Counted from the stretch's first letter, positions 25,481 to 35,468 are shown. The stretch: DNA of 38,772 nt from Chrysiogenes arsenatis DSM 11915 (GCF_000469585.1 NZ_AWNK01000005.1:164327-203098), one strand, 5' to 3'. Numbers and translations: made by a program. The notes: generated from the sequence alone by a model not told the origin.

Positions 25481-26106
25481 TATTCACCCCTTTTTTCAAT
25501 CAGTGAAGCGACCGACTGCTCAAAAACAAGCGCGTTCGAATTCACGACATCATATACGTTCAAACCTTCAGGGCGAATGATTTTCACGTATGGGAGGTTG
25601 CGCAATGCAAGAACCTGCGGAGCATCGTAGTCGCCAACAACAAAGAGTACTTTGCGGTTCAAAGAACACTTCTGCATTACACCGTGAGCCAGTTTGGTCT
25701 TCGGAGCTTCTAATGCAAACGAGTCGAATACCACGATACCTTGCGAACGAGCTTTATCAGTAAGAGCTGATACAAGAGCCAGTTTGCGTACTTTTTTGTT
25801 GACTTTTTTCTCGTACGAACGTGGTTGTGGGCCGAAAATCACCCCACCTTTACGCCATAACGGTGAACGAGACGTACCAGCGCGAGCGCGACCAGTACCC
25901 TTTTGGCGCCATGGCTTAGAGCCACCGCCACTGACAGCTGAGCGATTCTTTACGGCATGCGTCCCTTGACGCTTTGCTGCCTGCTGCGCTACGACCACTT
26001 CGTGCATCAGGTGAGTCTTCACCTCGCCGCCGAAGAGAGCGTCGCTCAGTGCGATTTCGCCAACTTTTTCATTGTTGATATTTATTACATTCACTACAAC
26101 TGGCAT
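25480..26106 (-). CDS. rplD: 50S ribosomal protein L4
   Basis: A 208-residue 50S protein whose extended loop lines the exit tunnel. The loop appears as KNRSAVSGGGSKPWRQKGTG followed by RARAGTSRSPLWRKGG. In many bacteria L4 also represses the S10 operon; no leader of that type was found before rpsJ. The ATG at 26106 (MPVVVNVININ) has GGAGAAAG upstream; a longer frame to 26199 runs into rplC and is not used. Confidence 0.97.
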   Translation of the reverse strand: MPVVVNVININNEKVGEIALSDALFGGEVKTHLMHEVVVAQQAAKRQGTHAVKNRSAVSGGGSKPWRQKGTGRARAGTSRSPLWRKGGVIFGPQPRSYEKKVNKKVRKLALVSALTDKARSQGIVVFDSFALEAPKTKLAHGVMQKCSLNRKVLFVVGDYDAPQVLALRNLPYVKIIRPEGLNVYDVVNSNALVFEQSVASLIEKRGE

Positions 26107-26140
26107 GACTTTCTCCGAAATCACTTTCTCTCGAAACGCA

Positions 26141-26770
26141 TCAACCCTTAAGGGCCTGACGAATCTCCACAATTCCACCTTTGGCACCCGGAACCGCACC
26201 CTTAACCAGGATAAGATTCTGTTCGGCCATTACCTTGACAACTTCGAGCTTTTCAACCGTCACCTGATCGCCACCCATACGGCCTGGCATCTTCTTATTC
26301 TTGAAGGTACGGCTCGGAGTCGCACACATCCCGATAGAACCAGGTGCTCTGTGAAAAGTCGAACCGTGAGTCGCACGTCCGCCGCCGAAACCATGACGCT
26401 TGATAACCCCTTGGAACCCTTTTCCTTTAGAGATACCAGTAACGTCAACTTTTTCGCCCGCGTTGAAAATTGTAGCGGTAAACTCTTGCCCGACGTTGAA
26501 CGGAGCCACATCGTCAACCCGTACCTCACGGAGATAACGTTGAGCTTCAACACCCGCTTTGGCAAAGTGACCTTTCAAAGGCTTCGACACTAACTTCTCT
26601 TTGACAATTTCTTCAAAGCCGATTTGAACAGCTTGGTAGCCATCAATTTCGACTGTTTTCACCTGAACCACCTTACATGGACCAGCCTGAAGAACTGTAA
26701 CTGGTATGGCTCTTCCATCTTCAGTAAAGAGCTGAGTCATACCTATTTTTTTTCCGATTATTGACTTCAT
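26141..26770 (-). CDS. rplC: 50S ribosomal protein L3
   Basis: A 209-residue early-assembly 50S protein. It starts [20 protein letters not shown] and has the extension reaching the peptidyl transferase centre ([20 protein letters not shown]) with the Gln that PrmB methylates in related species. GAGGG lies about 10 nt before the ATG. It lies 41 nt after rpsJ. Confidence 0.98.
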   Translation of the reverse strand: MKSIIGKKIGMTQLFTEDGRAIPVTVLQAGPCKVVQVKTVEIDGYQAVQIGFEEIVKEKLVSKPLKGHFAKAGVEAQRYLREVRVDDVAPFNVGQEFTATIFNAGEKVDVTGISKGKGFQGVIKRHGFGGGRATHGSTFHRAPGSIGMCATPSRTFKNKKMPGRMGGDQVTVEKLEVVKVMAEQNLILVKGAVPGAKGGIVEIRQALKG

Positions 26771-26811
26771 CCGAATGTACCCTCTTACACTTTTTTCCCG
26801 GGCTTCTCGAA

Positions 26812-27120
26812 TTACAGCTTGATCTCGACTTCTACCCCGCTCGGCAAGTTCAACTTCATGAGCGCGTCGGTAGTTTTGGAAGTCGGATCCAGGATATCGA
26901 TCAGCCGACTATGAGTCCGCATTTCAAACTGTTCTCTGGACGTCTTGTTGACATGAGGGCTTCTAATAACACAAAACTTCTCAATGCGAGTAGGCAAGGG
27001 AACCGGGCCAGCAACACTGGCACTTGTCCGCTTTGCCGTCGCAACGATCTCTTTCGCTGCAGCATCAAGCACTTTGTGATCATAAGCTTTGAGCTTGATC
27101 CGGATCTTTTGATTTGCCAT
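26812..27120 (-). CDS. rpsJ: 30S ribosomal protein S10
   Basis: A 102-residue 30S head protein, also known as the antitermination partner NusE. It starts [19 protein letters not shown] and has the loop [28 protein letters not shown] precedes the ATG at 27120; the longer upstream frame reaches into fusA and is not used. It follows fusA directly (31 nt); tuf, which is often between them, is absent. Confidence 0.98.
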   Translation of the reverse strand: MANQKIRIKLKAYDHKVLDAAAKEIVATAKRTSASVAGPVPLPTRIEKFCVIRSPHVNKTSREQFEMRTHSRLIDILDPTSKTTDALMKLNLPSGVEVEIKL

Positions 27121-27137
27121 TCTGTCCTCACACAAGA

Positions 27138-27155
27138 CTAAGGCGGCAGCCTTAG
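27138..27155 (-). repeat. Small perfect hairpin over the fusA stop codon
   Basis: The arms CTAAGGC and GCCTTAG are perfectly complementary around a 4-nt loop, and one arm includes the fusA stop codon. No T-run follows. It lies exactly where tuf is found in many genomes, 18 nt before the rpsJ start. Confidence 0.5.
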
Positions 27156-29227
27156 CCTTTAACCTTTTCAATGATTTCTTTAGCGATATTCGTAGGCACT
27201 TCTTCGTAGTGATCAAACTGCATGGTATACGAAGCGCGTCCTTGAGTAGCACTGCGCAGATCGGTCGCATAGCCAAACATTTGCGCTAGCGGAACCTTCG
27301 CGTTAATGATCTTGGCGTTACCACGATCACCCATACCCTCAATACGACCACGGCGCGAGCTCAAATCGCCCATTACGTCACCCATGTAGTCCTCAGGAGT
27401 AACTACTTCTACGCCCATGATGGGCTCCAGCAGCGCTGGATTCGCCTTCTTGGTAGCTTCCTTGAAGCAGATACTCGCAGCAATCTTAAACGCCATTTCC
27501 GATGAGTCAACTTCATGGTAAGAACCGTCATAGACGGTAACTTTCACGTCAACAATCGGATAGCCCGCCATAATACCGCTGTCAAGCGCTTCTACGACAC
27601 CCTTTTCAACCGCAGGAATGTATTCACGTGGAATAACCCCGCCAGTGATGGCGTTAACAAATTCAAAGCCTTCGCCTGGAGCTTTCGGCTCAACTTTCAA
27701 GTGAACATGGCCAAACTGACCCTTACCACCCGACTGCTTCGCGTACTTGTACTCGTGGTTGACCGCATTACGAATCGTTTCACGGTAAGCAACCTGAGGA
27801 GCACCAACGTTTGCTTCAACTTTAAATTCGCGCAACATACGATCGACAATGATTTCGAGGTGAAGCTCACCCATACCAGCAATAAGCGTCTGACCAGTCT
27901 CCTCGTTAGAGAAAACACGGAAAGTCGGGTCTTCTTGCGCCAGCTTTTGCAGAGCAACGCCCATCTTCTCCTGATCGACCTTTGTTTTCGGCTCAATCGC
28001 AACCGAAATTACCGGATCAGGGAATACCATTGACTCCAGAATTACCGGATGGTCAGGATCGCATAACGTATCGCCAGTGGTGGAATACTTCAAACCAACC
28101 GCAGCAGCGATATCGCCTGCATACACTTCTTTAATCTCTTCACGCTTATTCGCGTGCATTTTCAAAATACGACCAATCCGCTCTTTTTTGTCTTTTGTCG
28201 AGTTAATGACATACGAACCGCTTTGCATAATTCCCGAGTAAACTCGGAAGAAGGTCAGCGATCCAACAAATGGATCCGTCATAATTTTGAATGCCAGTGC
28301 TGAAAACGGCTCTTCATCAGATGCGTGGCGCTCAATTTCTGCTCCATCCATATCAAGTCCCTTAATCGCAGGGATGTCAAGTGGGCTTGGCATATAATCG
28401 ATTACCGCATCCAAAAGGGTTTGAACCCCTTTGTTTTTGAACGATGAACCACACATTACCGGCGTAAACAGGAGGTTAATGGTTCCCTTACGGATAGCGT
28501 CTTTTACTTCTTCAAGTGAAAGCTCTTCTCCGCCCAGATATTTTTCTAGGAGGGTGTCATTAACATCAGCAACTGCTTCGAGAAGTTTTTCACGGTATTC
28601 GTCAGCTTTCGCCTGCATATCAGCAGGAATATCGATGACATCGTACATGGCGCCCATAGTCTCGTCATTCCAGACGATCCCCTTCATCTGCACCAAGTCG
28701 ACAATACCTTTGAAATTCTCCTCAGATCCAATCGGAAGACATAGCGGAACCGGATTAGCCCCAAGGCGCTCGCGAATCATATTCACGCCACGGTAAAAAT
28801 CGGCACCTATGCGATCCATCTTGTTAACAAACGCCAAACGGGGTACGTGGTACTTATCCGCTTGTCTCCAGACCGTTTCGGACTGGGGCTCAACACCACC
28901 AACAGAGCAGAACACGGCAACAGCCCCATCCAATACACGGAGGGAGCGTTCAACTTCTACGGTAAAGTCGACGTGACCTGGGGTATCGATGACGTTAACG
29001 CGGTTCTCTTTCCAGAAACAAGTTGTCGCAGCAGAAGTAATCGTGATCCCACGTTCCTTCTCTTGCTCCATCCAGTCCATGGTCGCCGCGCCGTCGTGTA
29101 CTTCGCCAAGTTTGTGATTAACACCAGTGTAAAACAAAATCCGTTCTGTCGTCGTCGTCTTACCAGCATCAATGTGAGCCATGATGCCGATATTGCGAGT
29201 CTTTGCGAGTGAAATAGCGCGTGCCAC
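27152..29227 (-). CDS. fusA: Elongation factor G
   Basis: A 691-residue translocation GTPase. G-domain motifs are [11 protein letters not shown] (G1, residues 18-28), DTPGHVDF (G3) and [10 protein letters not shown] (G4). Domain IV appears as [18 protein letters not shown] and the closing domain V as [20 protein letters not shown], so this is a typical full-length EF-G. The start is a GTG at 29227 with GGGAG six to seven nt upstream. It follows rpsG by 12 nt. Confidence 0.99.
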   Translation of the reverse strand: MARAISLAKTRNIGIMAHIDAGKTTTTERILFYTGVNHKLGEVHDGAATMDWMEQEKERGITITSAATTCFWKENRVNVIDTPGHVDFTVEVERSLRVLDGAVAVFCSVGGVEPQSETVWRQADKYHVPRLAFVNKMDRIGADFYRGVNMIRERLGANPVPLCLPIGSEENFKGIVDLVQMKGIVWNDETMGAMYDVIDIPADMQAKADEYREKLLEAVADVNDTLLEKYLGGEELSLEEVKDAIRKGTINLLFTPVMCGSSFKNKGVQTLLDAVIDYMPSPLDIPAIKGLDMDGAEIERHASDEEPFSALAFKIMTDPFVGSLTFFRVYSGIMQSGSYVINSTKDKKERIGRILKMHANKREEIKEVYAGDIAAAVGLKYSTTGDTLCDPDHPVILESMVFPDPVISVAIEPKTKVDQEKMGVALQKLAQEDPTFRVFSNEETGQTLIAGMGELHLEIIVDRMLREFKVEANVGAPQVAYRETIRNAVNHEYKYAKQSGGKGQFGHVHLKVEPKAPGEGFEFVNAITGGVIPREYIPAVEKGVVEALDSGIMAGYPIVDVKVTVYDGSYHEVDSSEMAFKIAASICFKEATKKANPALLEPIMGVEVVTPEDYMGDVMGDLSSRRGRIEGMGDRGNAKIINAKVPLAQMFGYATDLRSATQGRASYTMQFDHYEEVPTNIAKEIIEKVKG

Positions 29228-29239
29228 AATCGTCTCCCT

Positions 29240-29713
29240 TTACCAGCGATAATGAGCAAAAGCTTTGTTCGCTTCAGCCATTCTGTGAGTATCTTCTTTT
29301 TTCTTCACCGACTCGCCAGTACTTTTTGCAGCATCAAGGATTTCCGCAGCTAATTTATCGACCATCCCTTTACCCTTACGCTTCTTTGAATACGCAATGA
29401 TCCAACGAATACTCAGAGTTTCCTGACGGCGAGGAGCCACTTCGACAGGCACTTGATAGTTCGCCCCGCCAACACGGCGCGACTTAACTTCCAATGACGG
29501 CTTAACATTTTCCACCGCAGCATTAAACACATTCAGCGTCTCAGCTTCGCCAACCTTTTCAGTTAACTTCGCCAATGCGCCATACAGGATACTCTCCGCG
29601 ACGCTTTTCTTGCCATCGCGCATTAGCCGGTTGACAAACTTAGACACCAAAACACTCCCGTACAAAGGATCGGGAAGGACGGGTCTTTTCTCCGGCACTC
29701 TTCTCCTAGGCAT
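29240..29713 (-). CDS. rpsG: 30S ribosomal protein S7
   Basis: A 157-residue nucleator of 30S head assembly. It starts [20 protein letters not shown] and has [16 protein letters not shown] and [24 protein letters not shown] precedes the ATG. It lies 19 nt after rpsL in the normal str order. Confidence 0.98.
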   Translation of the reverse strand: MPRRRVPEKRPVLPDPLYGSVLVSKFVNRLMRDGKKSVAESILYGALAKLTEKVGEAETLNVFNAAVENVKPSLEVKSRRVGGANYQVPVEVAPRRQETLSIRWIIAYSKKRKGKGMVDKLAAEILDAAKSTGESVKKKEDTHRMAEANKAFAHYRW

Positions 29714-29732
29714 GAATACACTCCTTTAAACT

Positions 29733-30119
29733 CTACTTCTTATTGCCACTCTTTGGCCGTTTTGCGCCGTACTTAGAACGGCTCTGCAAGCGGTCTTTCA
29801 CGCCTGCCGTATCAAGGGCTCCGCGTACAATCTTGTAGCGAACACCAGGAAGATCTTTCGTTCTTCCACCTCTGCACAGAACAACTGAGTGCTCTTGCAA
29901 ATTGTGTCCAATACCAGGAATGTACGATGTTACCTCGATACCATTCGTCAATCTTACCCGTGCAACCTTCCGCAGAGCCGAGTTTGGCTTCTTTGGCGTA
30001 GTTGTGTAAACACGAGTACAGACCCCCCGCTTTTGGGGACATTCCTTCAGAGCAGGTGAGCCAGTTTTAGTAACTTGCTTCTCCCGATTCTTCCGGACCA
30101 GCTGGTTAATCGTGGGCAT
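29733..30119 (-). CDS. rpsL: 30S ribosomal protein S12
   Basis: A 128-residue decoding-centre protein, first gene of the superoperon. The ATG at 30119 gives [19 protein letters not shown] is 10 nt upstream, and the longer frame to 30179 lies in the 5' leader. The segment [19 protein letters not shown] keeps the lysine (E. coli K42 region) that is changed in common streptomycin-resistant mutants, so the wild-type sensitive form is present. [14 protein letters not shown]-like region reads [19 protein letters not shown], also normal. Confidence 0.98.
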   Translation of the reverse strand: MPTINQLVRKNREKQVTKTGSPALKECPQKRGVCTRVYTTTPKKPNSALRKVARVRLTNGIEVTSYIPGIGHNLQEHSVVLCRGGRTKDLPGVRYKIVRGALDTAGVKDRLQSRSKYGAKRPKSGNKK

Positions 30120-30189
30120 ACTGCCTGTACCTCCAGAAACTCTTTTTCCATAAACAATTAACAAAATGTTCTTGCGCAAAAACCCAGCG

Positions 30190-30218
30190 AGAATATCAAC
30201 AAGACCCTACAGTGTCAA
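30190..30218 (-). promoter_or_regulatory. Main promoter of the ribosomal superoperon
   Basis: On the minus strand a perfect -35 TTGACA (30213-30218) is followed after exactly 17 nt by TATTCT (30190-30195). The transcript should start near 30183, giving a leader of about 64 nt before rpsL. A GC-rich discriminator (CGCTGGG) follows, typical of growth-rate and ppGpp control. No second promoter of this quality was seen in the operon. Confidence 0.88.
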
Positions 30219-30285
30219 GCATTTATAATCATTTACACCAAGAATAATAAATTACCTTCTTGTCACCATGCCCACAAAAATATCC

Positions 30286-30314
30286 TTGCATTTTCACCTC
30301 ACGAACAGTACATT
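30286..30314 (+). promoter_or_regulatory. Promoter of tRNA-Ser
   Basis: TTGCAT (30286-30291) and TACATT (30309-30314) are 17 nt apart, followed by the GC-rich TCACGCCCG. The start would lie about 7 nt before the mature tRNA 5' end. It diverges from the rpsL promoter. Confidence 0.75.
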
Positions 30315-30327
30315 TCACGCCCGTTGC

Positions 30328-30417
30328 GGAAAGGTGTCCGAGAGGCCGAAGGAGCACGCCTGGAAAGTGTGTATACTCGCAAGAGTATCGAGGGTTCGAA
30401 TCCCTCCCTTTCCGCCA
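30328..30417 (+). tRNA. tRNA-Ser (anticodon GGA)
   Basis: A class II tRNA of 90 nt. Acceptor arms GGAAAGG and CCTTTCC pair fully. The anticodon stem CACGC/GTGTG encloses the loop CTGGAAA, with GGA at 34-36, reading UCC and UCU. The long variable arm GTATACTCGCAAGAGTATC and the T-arm GAGGGTTCGAATCCCTC are present. Discriminator G and an encoded CCA end it at 30417; a second CCA follows directly. Confidence 0.97.
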
Positions 30418-30435
30418 CCAAAACTTACAATATCA

Positions 30436-30465
30436 AAAAGCCGACAGTGTTAACTGTCGGCTTTT
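30436..30465. terminator. Bidirectional terminator between the two tRNA genes
   Basis: A perfect 13-bp stem AAAAGCCGACAGT/ACTGTCGGCTTTT with a GTTA loop. The flanking A and T runs serve both strands, so it ends tRNA-Ser (plus) and tRNA-Leu (minus), which converge on it. Confidence 0.93.
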
Positions 30466-30474
30466 AATGTTTGT

Positions 30475-30561
30475 TGGTACTGCGAGGGGGAATCGAACCC
30501 CCACTCCGTCACCGGAACCAGATTTTGAGTCTGGCGTGTCTACCAGTTCCACCATCGCAGC
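30475..30561 (-). tRNA. tRNA-Leu (anticodon CAA)
   Basis: A class II tRNA of 87 nt. Acceptor arms GCTGCGA and TCGCAGT pair with one G/T at the end. The D-arm region GTGGAACTGGTAGACACG is typical for leucine. The anticodon stem CCAGA/TCTGG holds the loop CTCAAAA, with CAA at 34-36, reading UUG. A short variable arm (TTCCGGTGACGGAGT) and T-arm GGGGGTTCGATTCCCCC follow; discriminator A and CCA are encoded. Confidence 0.97.
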
Positions 30562-30575
30562 AAAAGACGGACGGA

Positions 30576-30604
30576 AGAATGACAAAATCCGCCCGCATTG
30601 TCAA
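30576..30604 (-). promoter_or_regulatory. Promoter of tRNA-Leu
   Basis: On the minus strand a perfect TTGACA (30599-30604) and CATTCT (30576-30581) are 17 nt apart, with a start about 8 nt before the mature tRNA. It lies in the 52-nt gap after lysC, so the tRNA does not depend on readthrough of the threonine operon. Confidence 0.75.
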
Positions 30605-30613
30605 ATGAATTGT

Positions 30614-31861
30614 TTACTTCAGCTCTTTTACCTGTTCTTTTTCCAAACCGAAGCACTCATGCAATACGCGCACAGCCAGTTCGGTGTACTTTTCCGAGAT
30701 AACGCAAGAAACTTTGATTTCCGAAGTAGAGATCATCATAATATTAATCCCTTCTTTCGCAAGGGCGCTAAACATTTGCGCTGCAACACCAGCATGTGAC
30801 TGCATACCAACGCCAATAATAGAAACTTTTGCAACCTTATTGTCCGCCAATACATCAGCAATTTTAAGCTCCTTGCGCAGCTCTTCAACCGCCGCAAGCG
30901 CCATGTTCATTTCATTTTTCGGAACAGTGAAAGATAAATCGGTCGTCGCATGATCCTTAGACACGTTCTGCACGATCATGTCGACGTTGACGTTTTTTGC
31001 GGAGATTGCGGTAAAGATGGTACTGGCAACACCTGGCGCATCAGCGACGCCAGAAAGGGTAATTTTTGCTTCATTCTTATTATACGCAATGCCTGACACG
31101 AGAACTTTTTCCATCTTAATATCCTCCTCACGGGTAACAAGTGTGCCTTCATCTTCAGGCTTAAACGTAGAACGGACGCGCACAGGCACGTTGTATTTCT
31201 TGGCAAATTCGACACTGCGGGTTTGGAGCACTTTGGCACCCAAGCTTGCCATTTCCAGCATTTCGTCATACGAAATAACGGGGATGCGGCGTGCTTCTGG
31301 CACGATGCGTGGGTCCGTAGTGTAGACGCCATCAACATCGGTATAGATGTCGCATACATCCGCTTTCAGGCCAGCAGCGACGGCAACAGCGGTAGTGTCT
31401 GATCCTCCGCGCCCAAGGGTTGCAATATCGCCCGTATGTTCTGTAATGCCTTGGAACCCAGCAACAACGACAACTTTACTTTCTGCTAGTGCTAGTTTGA
31501 TTCGCTCAGCAGAGATCGTCCGAATACGTGCTTTCGAATGCGCTGCATTGGTTACCATCCCCATCTGCCAGCCGGTAAACGAGATCGCCGGCACACCGAT
31601 TTCCTGAAGTGCCAACGCCAGCAGGCCAATAGTTACCTGCTCTCCAGTTGAAACAACCTGATCATACTCACGCCAATCGGGATTCGCGGAGATTTCATTG
31701 ACAAATCCAACCAGCTTATCGGTTTCACCCGACATCGCACTAACCGCAACGACAACATCGTTGCCTTTCGCCTTTTCGTTGGCGACAATCTTGGCAACCC
31801 CTTTGATTTTCTCGCAGTTGCCAACACTGGTTCCGCCAAACTTCATTACAATGAGTGCCAT
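30614..31861 (-). CDS. lysC: Aspartate kinase
   Basis: A 415-residue enzyme that phosphorylates aspartate, the entry to lysine, threonine and methionine synthesis. The kinase domain opens MALIVMKFGGTSVGN (catalytic K7) and has LGRGGSDTTAVAVAAGLKAD. Two ACT domains follow (about 265-340 and 345-410), the site of feedback control by lysine or threonine. AAGGAAGG precedes the ATG. It is the last gene of hom-thrC-phosphomutase-lysC, 12 nt after the phosphomutase gene. The single-chain length suits a monofunctional alpha/beta type; an internal beta-subunit start cannot be excluded. Confidence 0.97.
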   Translation of the reverse strand: MALIVMKFGGTSVGNCEKIKGVAKIVANEKAKGNDVVVAVSAMSGETDKLVGFVNEISANPDWREYDQVVSTGEQVTIGLLALALQEIGVPAISFTGWQMGMVTNAAHSKARIRTISAERIKLALAESKVVVVAGFQGITEHTGDIATLGRGGSDTTAVAVAAGLKADVCDIYTDVDGVYTTDPRIVPEARRIPVISYDEMLEMASLGAKVLQTRSVEFAKKYNVPVRVRSTFKPEDEGTLVTREEDIKMEKVLVSGIAYNKNEAKITLSGVADAPGVASTIFTAISAKNVNVDMIVQNVSKDHATTDLSFTVPKNEMNMALAAVEELRKELKIADVLADNKVAKVSIIGVGMQSHAGVAAQMFSALAKEGINIMMISTSEIKVSCVISEKYTELAVRVLHECFGLEKEQVKELK

Positions 31862-31873
31862 AGTCTGCCTTCC

Positions 31874-33073
31874 TTAGAGTATTCCGAGCAATCGGCGCAT
31901 AAGCTGACTGCTTTCCTGTGGGTGAAATGAACCGCACTGCTCAAGCGATTCGTCGTAGCGATTGCACTCGTCAGACGCAATGCCCGCCCCCATGAGAGCA
32001 AACGGTACACGGTCGCGAGTATGGGTTTTGAGCGCAACGGGGGTTGGATGGTCAGGGAGCGACATCGCCCGAAATGCACCGGGATATTTCTGCTCCAAAT
32101 GATCGATAATCGGCCCGACAACCTTCGCATCAAAGTCTTCTATCGCTTGGATTTTATACTGCACATTACCCGCATGACCTGATTCATCAGGGCTTTCGAC
32201 ATGCACGAACACAAGATCGACCCGCTCAAAGGCGTCAATACACGCCTGAGCCTTCCCCGCATAGTTGGTGTCAATCCAGCCGGTTGCCCCCTCTACGGCA
32301 ATATTTTCAAAGCCGATATAGTTGGCAATACCGCGCATAAGATCAACCGCCGTAATCATCGCCCCAGTTTTCCCATACAGGTCAACAAATTTCGGGAAAC
32401 TCGGACGACTTCCTTGCCCCCAGAGCCAAATCGAACTGACTGGCTTTTTTCCGGCGGCAATCCGTTTCTGGTTTACTGGCGCACTACACAGGATCGCCTG
32501 CGAGCGTTGCATTATATCAAGCAATTCTGCCGCTCCGTCGCCACGCGGCAGATACTCTGTAATTTCACGATCAGAAATATCGTGCGGTGGCGTGGTTACC
32601 ATCTTCTCTTTCCCACCATGCCAGACAAGCAGGTGGCGGTAACTAACCCCAGGGTAGAATGAAAACGCGTCGCTTCCAAGCTGCTGTTGAATCAGGGCGA
32701 TAACCTCATGCGCTTCGTCCGTCGTAATGTGACCAGCGCTGAAATCATCCATCACCGTGCCATTTTCACGCAGCGTAACGAGATTGCAGCGAAAGGCGAT
32801 ATCGCCATCGGCGAGCTCAACTCCCATCGCCGCCGCCTCAATTGGCGAACGCCCAGTATAGCCACTGCCAAGGTCATAGCCCAGCACACTCAGATTACAA
32901 ACGTCGGAACCTGGTGGGAGGTGCGGCGGCACATTCAGCGTTGATCCACCAATGCCACACTGCACCATGCGGTCAAGATTTGGCGTACGCGCCACCATCA
33001 ACGGGGTTTTGCCACCAAGTTCTGGCAGCGGAAGATCGCTCATCCCATCACCAAGGAGCACAACGTACTTCAT
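31874..33073 (-). CDS. Phosphoglycerate mutase-like protein, proposed homoserine kinase
   Basis: A 399-residue member of the archaeal-type cofactor-independent phosphoglycerate mutase (ApgM) branch of the alkaline phosphatase superfamily. The metal-site motifs are GDGMSD near residue 8, GSDVCNLSVLGYD (nucleophile region), HVESPDESGHAGN and LPDHPTPVALKTHT. In Deltaproteobacteria a subgroup of this family found among threonine genes is proposed to act as the missing homoserine kinase (TIGR02535). Here it lies between thrC and lysC with hom upstream, and no thrB is in the operon, which fits that role. True phosphoglycerate mutase activity is the main alternative. It starts at the ATG at 33073, 3 nt after thrC. 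Confidence 0.88.
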   Translation of the reverse strand: MKYVVLLGDGMSDLPLPELGGKTPLMVARTPNLDRMVQCGIGGSTLNVPPHLPPGSDVCNLSVLGYDLGSGYTGRSPIEAAAMGVELADGDIAFRCNLVTLRENGTVMDDFSAGHITTDEAHEVIALIQQQLGSDAFSFYPGVSYRHLLVWHGGKEKMVTTPPHDISDREITEYLPRGDGAAELLDIMQRSQAILCSAPVNQKRIAAGKKPVSSIWLWGQGSRPSFPKFVDLYGKTGAMITAVDLMRGIANYIGFENIAVEGATGWIDTNYAGKAQACIDAFERVDLVFVHVESPDESGHAGNVQYKIQAIEDFDAKVVGPIIDHLEQKYPGAFRAMSLPDHPTPVALKTHTRDRVPFALMGAGIASDECNRYDESLEQCGSFHPQESSQLMRRLLGIL

Positions 33074-33076
33074 GAG

Positions 33077-34129
33077 TTACAACCCAAGCGCTTTCAACAC
33101 CGATGGCATATCGCCACCCGCCTTCGTGAGGTCGATATCTTGCTTCATCGCAGTATCAGGATCTTTCAGACCGTGGCCAGTCAGCGTGCAGACGAGGCGG
33201 CACGGCTTGGTAAAGAACCCAGCATCATTGAGTTTACAGATACCAGCAATGGTGGCCGCACTGGCGGGCTCACAGTAAATCCCTTCGTGACGCGCGAGCA
33301 GAGTGTAGGCTTTTAGAATTTCCTCGTCGGTGACCATGTCAATGAGCCCACCCGATTCGTCACGCGCGGCTTCGGCTTGCTTCCAGCTGGCAGGGTTGCC
33401 TATGCGGATAGCAGTGGCAATAGTTTCCGGCTTTTCAACCGGATGACCAAGAACAATTGGCGCCGATCCCGCCGCTTGAAAACCAAGCATTTTCGGGAGG
33501 TGCGTTGACTTACCAAGGGCGTGGTATTCGCGATATCCCTTCCAATAGGCGGTGATATTCCCCGCATTACCAACCGGAATCACGTGATAATCAGGGGCAT
33601 CGCCCAGTGCTTCGATCACTTCAAAGGCACCGGTTTTCTGCCCTTCGATGCGGTTCGGGTTGACACTATTAACGAGCGCAATCGGATATTTGTCCGAAAT
33701 TTCGCGCACCAAGTTAAGCGCATCATCGAAATTCCCATCGATCTGAATAACTTTTGCGCCGTGCATAACGGCTTGCGAAAGTTTGCCAAACGCGATTTTT
33801 CCATCAGGAATCAGCACATACGCCTTAATGCCGGCACGAGCAGCATACGCGGCGGCCGAAGCCGATGTATTGCCAGTGGAAGCGCATATAATCGCTTTAG
33901 CTCCCTCTTCAACCGCCTTCGCGACTGCCATGAACATGCCGCGATCCTTAAACGAGCCAGTAGGGTTTAACCCTTCGTATTTCAGGTAGATATCAAGATT
34001 CGGATTGATAAGGCGCGGCAAATTTTCACAACGAACCAGCGGCGTGTTCCCCTCGTTCAGTGTCAGACGCGGCGTTTTTTCCGTTACCGGCAAGTATTGC
34101 GTGTATTCGTTGATAAGGCCTTTCCACAT
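33077..34129 (-). CDS. thrC: Threonine synthase
   Basis: A 350-residue PLP enzyme converting O-phosphohomoserine to threonine. The cofactor lysine is K61 in [28 protein letters not shown] is the phosphate and carboxylate loop; [14 protein letters not shown] holds the PLP phosphate site. The length matches the short class (as in Bacillus and many anaerobes), not the 430-residue E. coli class. GGAGGAG precedes the ATG. It lies 5 nt after hom. Confidence 0.97.
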   Translation of the reverse strand: MWKGLINEYTQYLPVTEKTPRLTLNEGNTPLVRCENLPRLINPNLDIYLKYEGLNPTGSFKDRGMFMAVAKAVEEGAKAIICASTGNTSASAAAYAARAGIKAYVLIPDGKIAFGKLSQAVMHGAKVIQIDGNFDDALNLVREISDKYPIALVNSVNPNRIEGQKTGAFEVIEALGDAPDYHVIPVGNAGNITAYWKGYREYHALGKSTHLPKMLGFQAAGSAPIVLGHPVEKPETIATAIRIGNPASWKQAEAARDESGGLIDMVTDEEILKAYTLLARHEGIYCEPASAATIAGICKLNDAGFFTKPCRLVCTLTGHGLKDPDTAMKQDIDLTKAGGDMPSVLKALGL

Positions 34130-34134
34130 ATCGC

Positions 34135-35439
34135 TTACTCCTCCACTCGGATCATCACCGTCGGGGCTGTTGTGATGCCAAGATTTTCTATCTCTCGTAT
34201 CGATTTATTTATCTGTAGGCCGGAAGCTTCGTGGGTAATCACAACAAAAGGGACACTCGCCGTACTATCGTTGCTCCTCCCTTTTTGGATGGCGGACGCG
34301 ACAGAAATATCGTTATCCGCCAGGATACGCGAAATTTCACGCATCACTCCAACCGTATCTTTCACCGTAAAACGGACGTAAAACGATGAGTGGATTTCGT
34401 CGATCGGGACGATTTGTGCTGGACGTAGCGTCGCAAAACTAAACGGAGCTATCCGTTTTCCTGCAACGCCACACGCCATATCGCGCGCGAGGTCGATAAT
34501 ATCGGCGACCACCGCACTCCCAGTCGGCATTTTCCCCGCCCCACGCCCGTAAAACATGGCTGGGCCAAGGGCATCGGCTTCCAAATAGACTGCGTTAAAG
34601 ACCCCATCCACCGCCGCAAGGGGATAGGTACTGGGAATCATGGTCGGATGAACGCGAATATCAATGCGCCCATCGGCTTCTGGCTCGGCAATGGCAAGAA
34701 GCTTAATCGTATTGCCAAGCTCTTGAGCTAACTCAATATCAACCGGCGAAATCGAAGAAATCCCTTCCGTGTACAAATCGTCAAAATTCAATTCGACACC
34801 CCAACAAAGGAGCGCCAGAATGAAAATTTTATGCGCCGCGTCAATCCCTTCGATATCGAAAGTCGGGTCGGCTTCGGCATACCCTAACTGCTGCGCTTGC
34901 GCTAACGCTTCATAAAATGAAATCGAATTCTGGGTCATTTGCGTCAGAATATAGTTCGCAGTTCCGTTGATAATCCCCTGCACCGTTTCAATCCGGTTCC
35001 CGGCAAGACTTTCCTTTAAGGCTTTAATAATCGGAATCCCGCCAGCAACCGAGGCTTCGAACAGGTAATCGACGCCATGGAGCTGCGCTGCTTCCAAAAG
35101 TTCACGGTAGTGCTTGGCAACGCAGGCCTTGTTCGCCGTAACCACATGCTTGCCCGCCTGAAGCGCCAATAATGAATACGTGCGGGCAGGCTCGTAGCCG
35201 CCCATCACTTCGACAATAATATCAATGTCTGGATCGTCGATAAGGGACGAAGGATCAGTGACAACCTCAATGCCCACAGGCAAAGGATTCACTTCGCTCA
35301 GGCATTTCACAAGTGCCTTTTTTACAACGATTTCAACTCCAGTGCGCTGAGTGATGACGTCACAGTTTTGGCGCAGAATGTCAGCAGTTCCCTGCCCGAC
35401 CGTACCAAATCCGAGCAGTCCAACGGTAATTCGCTTCAT
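34135..35439 (-). CDS. hom: Homoserine dehydrogenase
   Basis: A 434-residue NAD(P)-dependent enzyme reducing aspartate semialdehyde to homoserine. It opens [17 protein letters not shown] (Rossmann GxGxxG at 10-15), has [12 protein letters not shown] and [12 protein letters not shown] (catalytic Lys region), and [16 protein letters not shown]-terminal ACT domain (about 350-430) suggests threonine feedback. The ATG at 35439 has CAGGAGA 5 nt upstream; an in-frame ATG at 35454 lacks a ribosome site. First gene of the threonine operon. Confidence 0.97.
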   Translation of the reverse strand: MKRITVGLLGFGTVGQGTADILRQNCDVITQRTGVEIVVKKALVKCLSEVNPLPVGIEVVTDPSSLIDDPDIDIIVEVMGGYEPARTYSLLALQAGKHVVTANKACVAKHYRELLEAAQLHGVDYLFEASVAGGIPIIKALKESLAGNRIETVQGIINGTANYILTQMTQNSISFYEALAQAQQLGYAEADPTFDIEGIDAAHKIFILALLCWGVELNFDDLYTEGISSISPVDIELAQELGNTIKLLAIAEPEADGRIDIRVHPTMIPSTYPLAAVDGVFNAVYLEADALGPAMFYGRGAGKMPTGSAVVADIIDLARDMACGVAGKRIAPFSFATLRPAQIVPIDEIHSSFYVRFTVKDTVGVMREISRILADNDISVASAIQKGRSNDSTASVPFVVITHEASGLQINKSIREIENLGITTAPTVMIRVEE

Positions 35440-35468
35440 GAAATCTCCTGTCAACTTGCAATCGCGAG

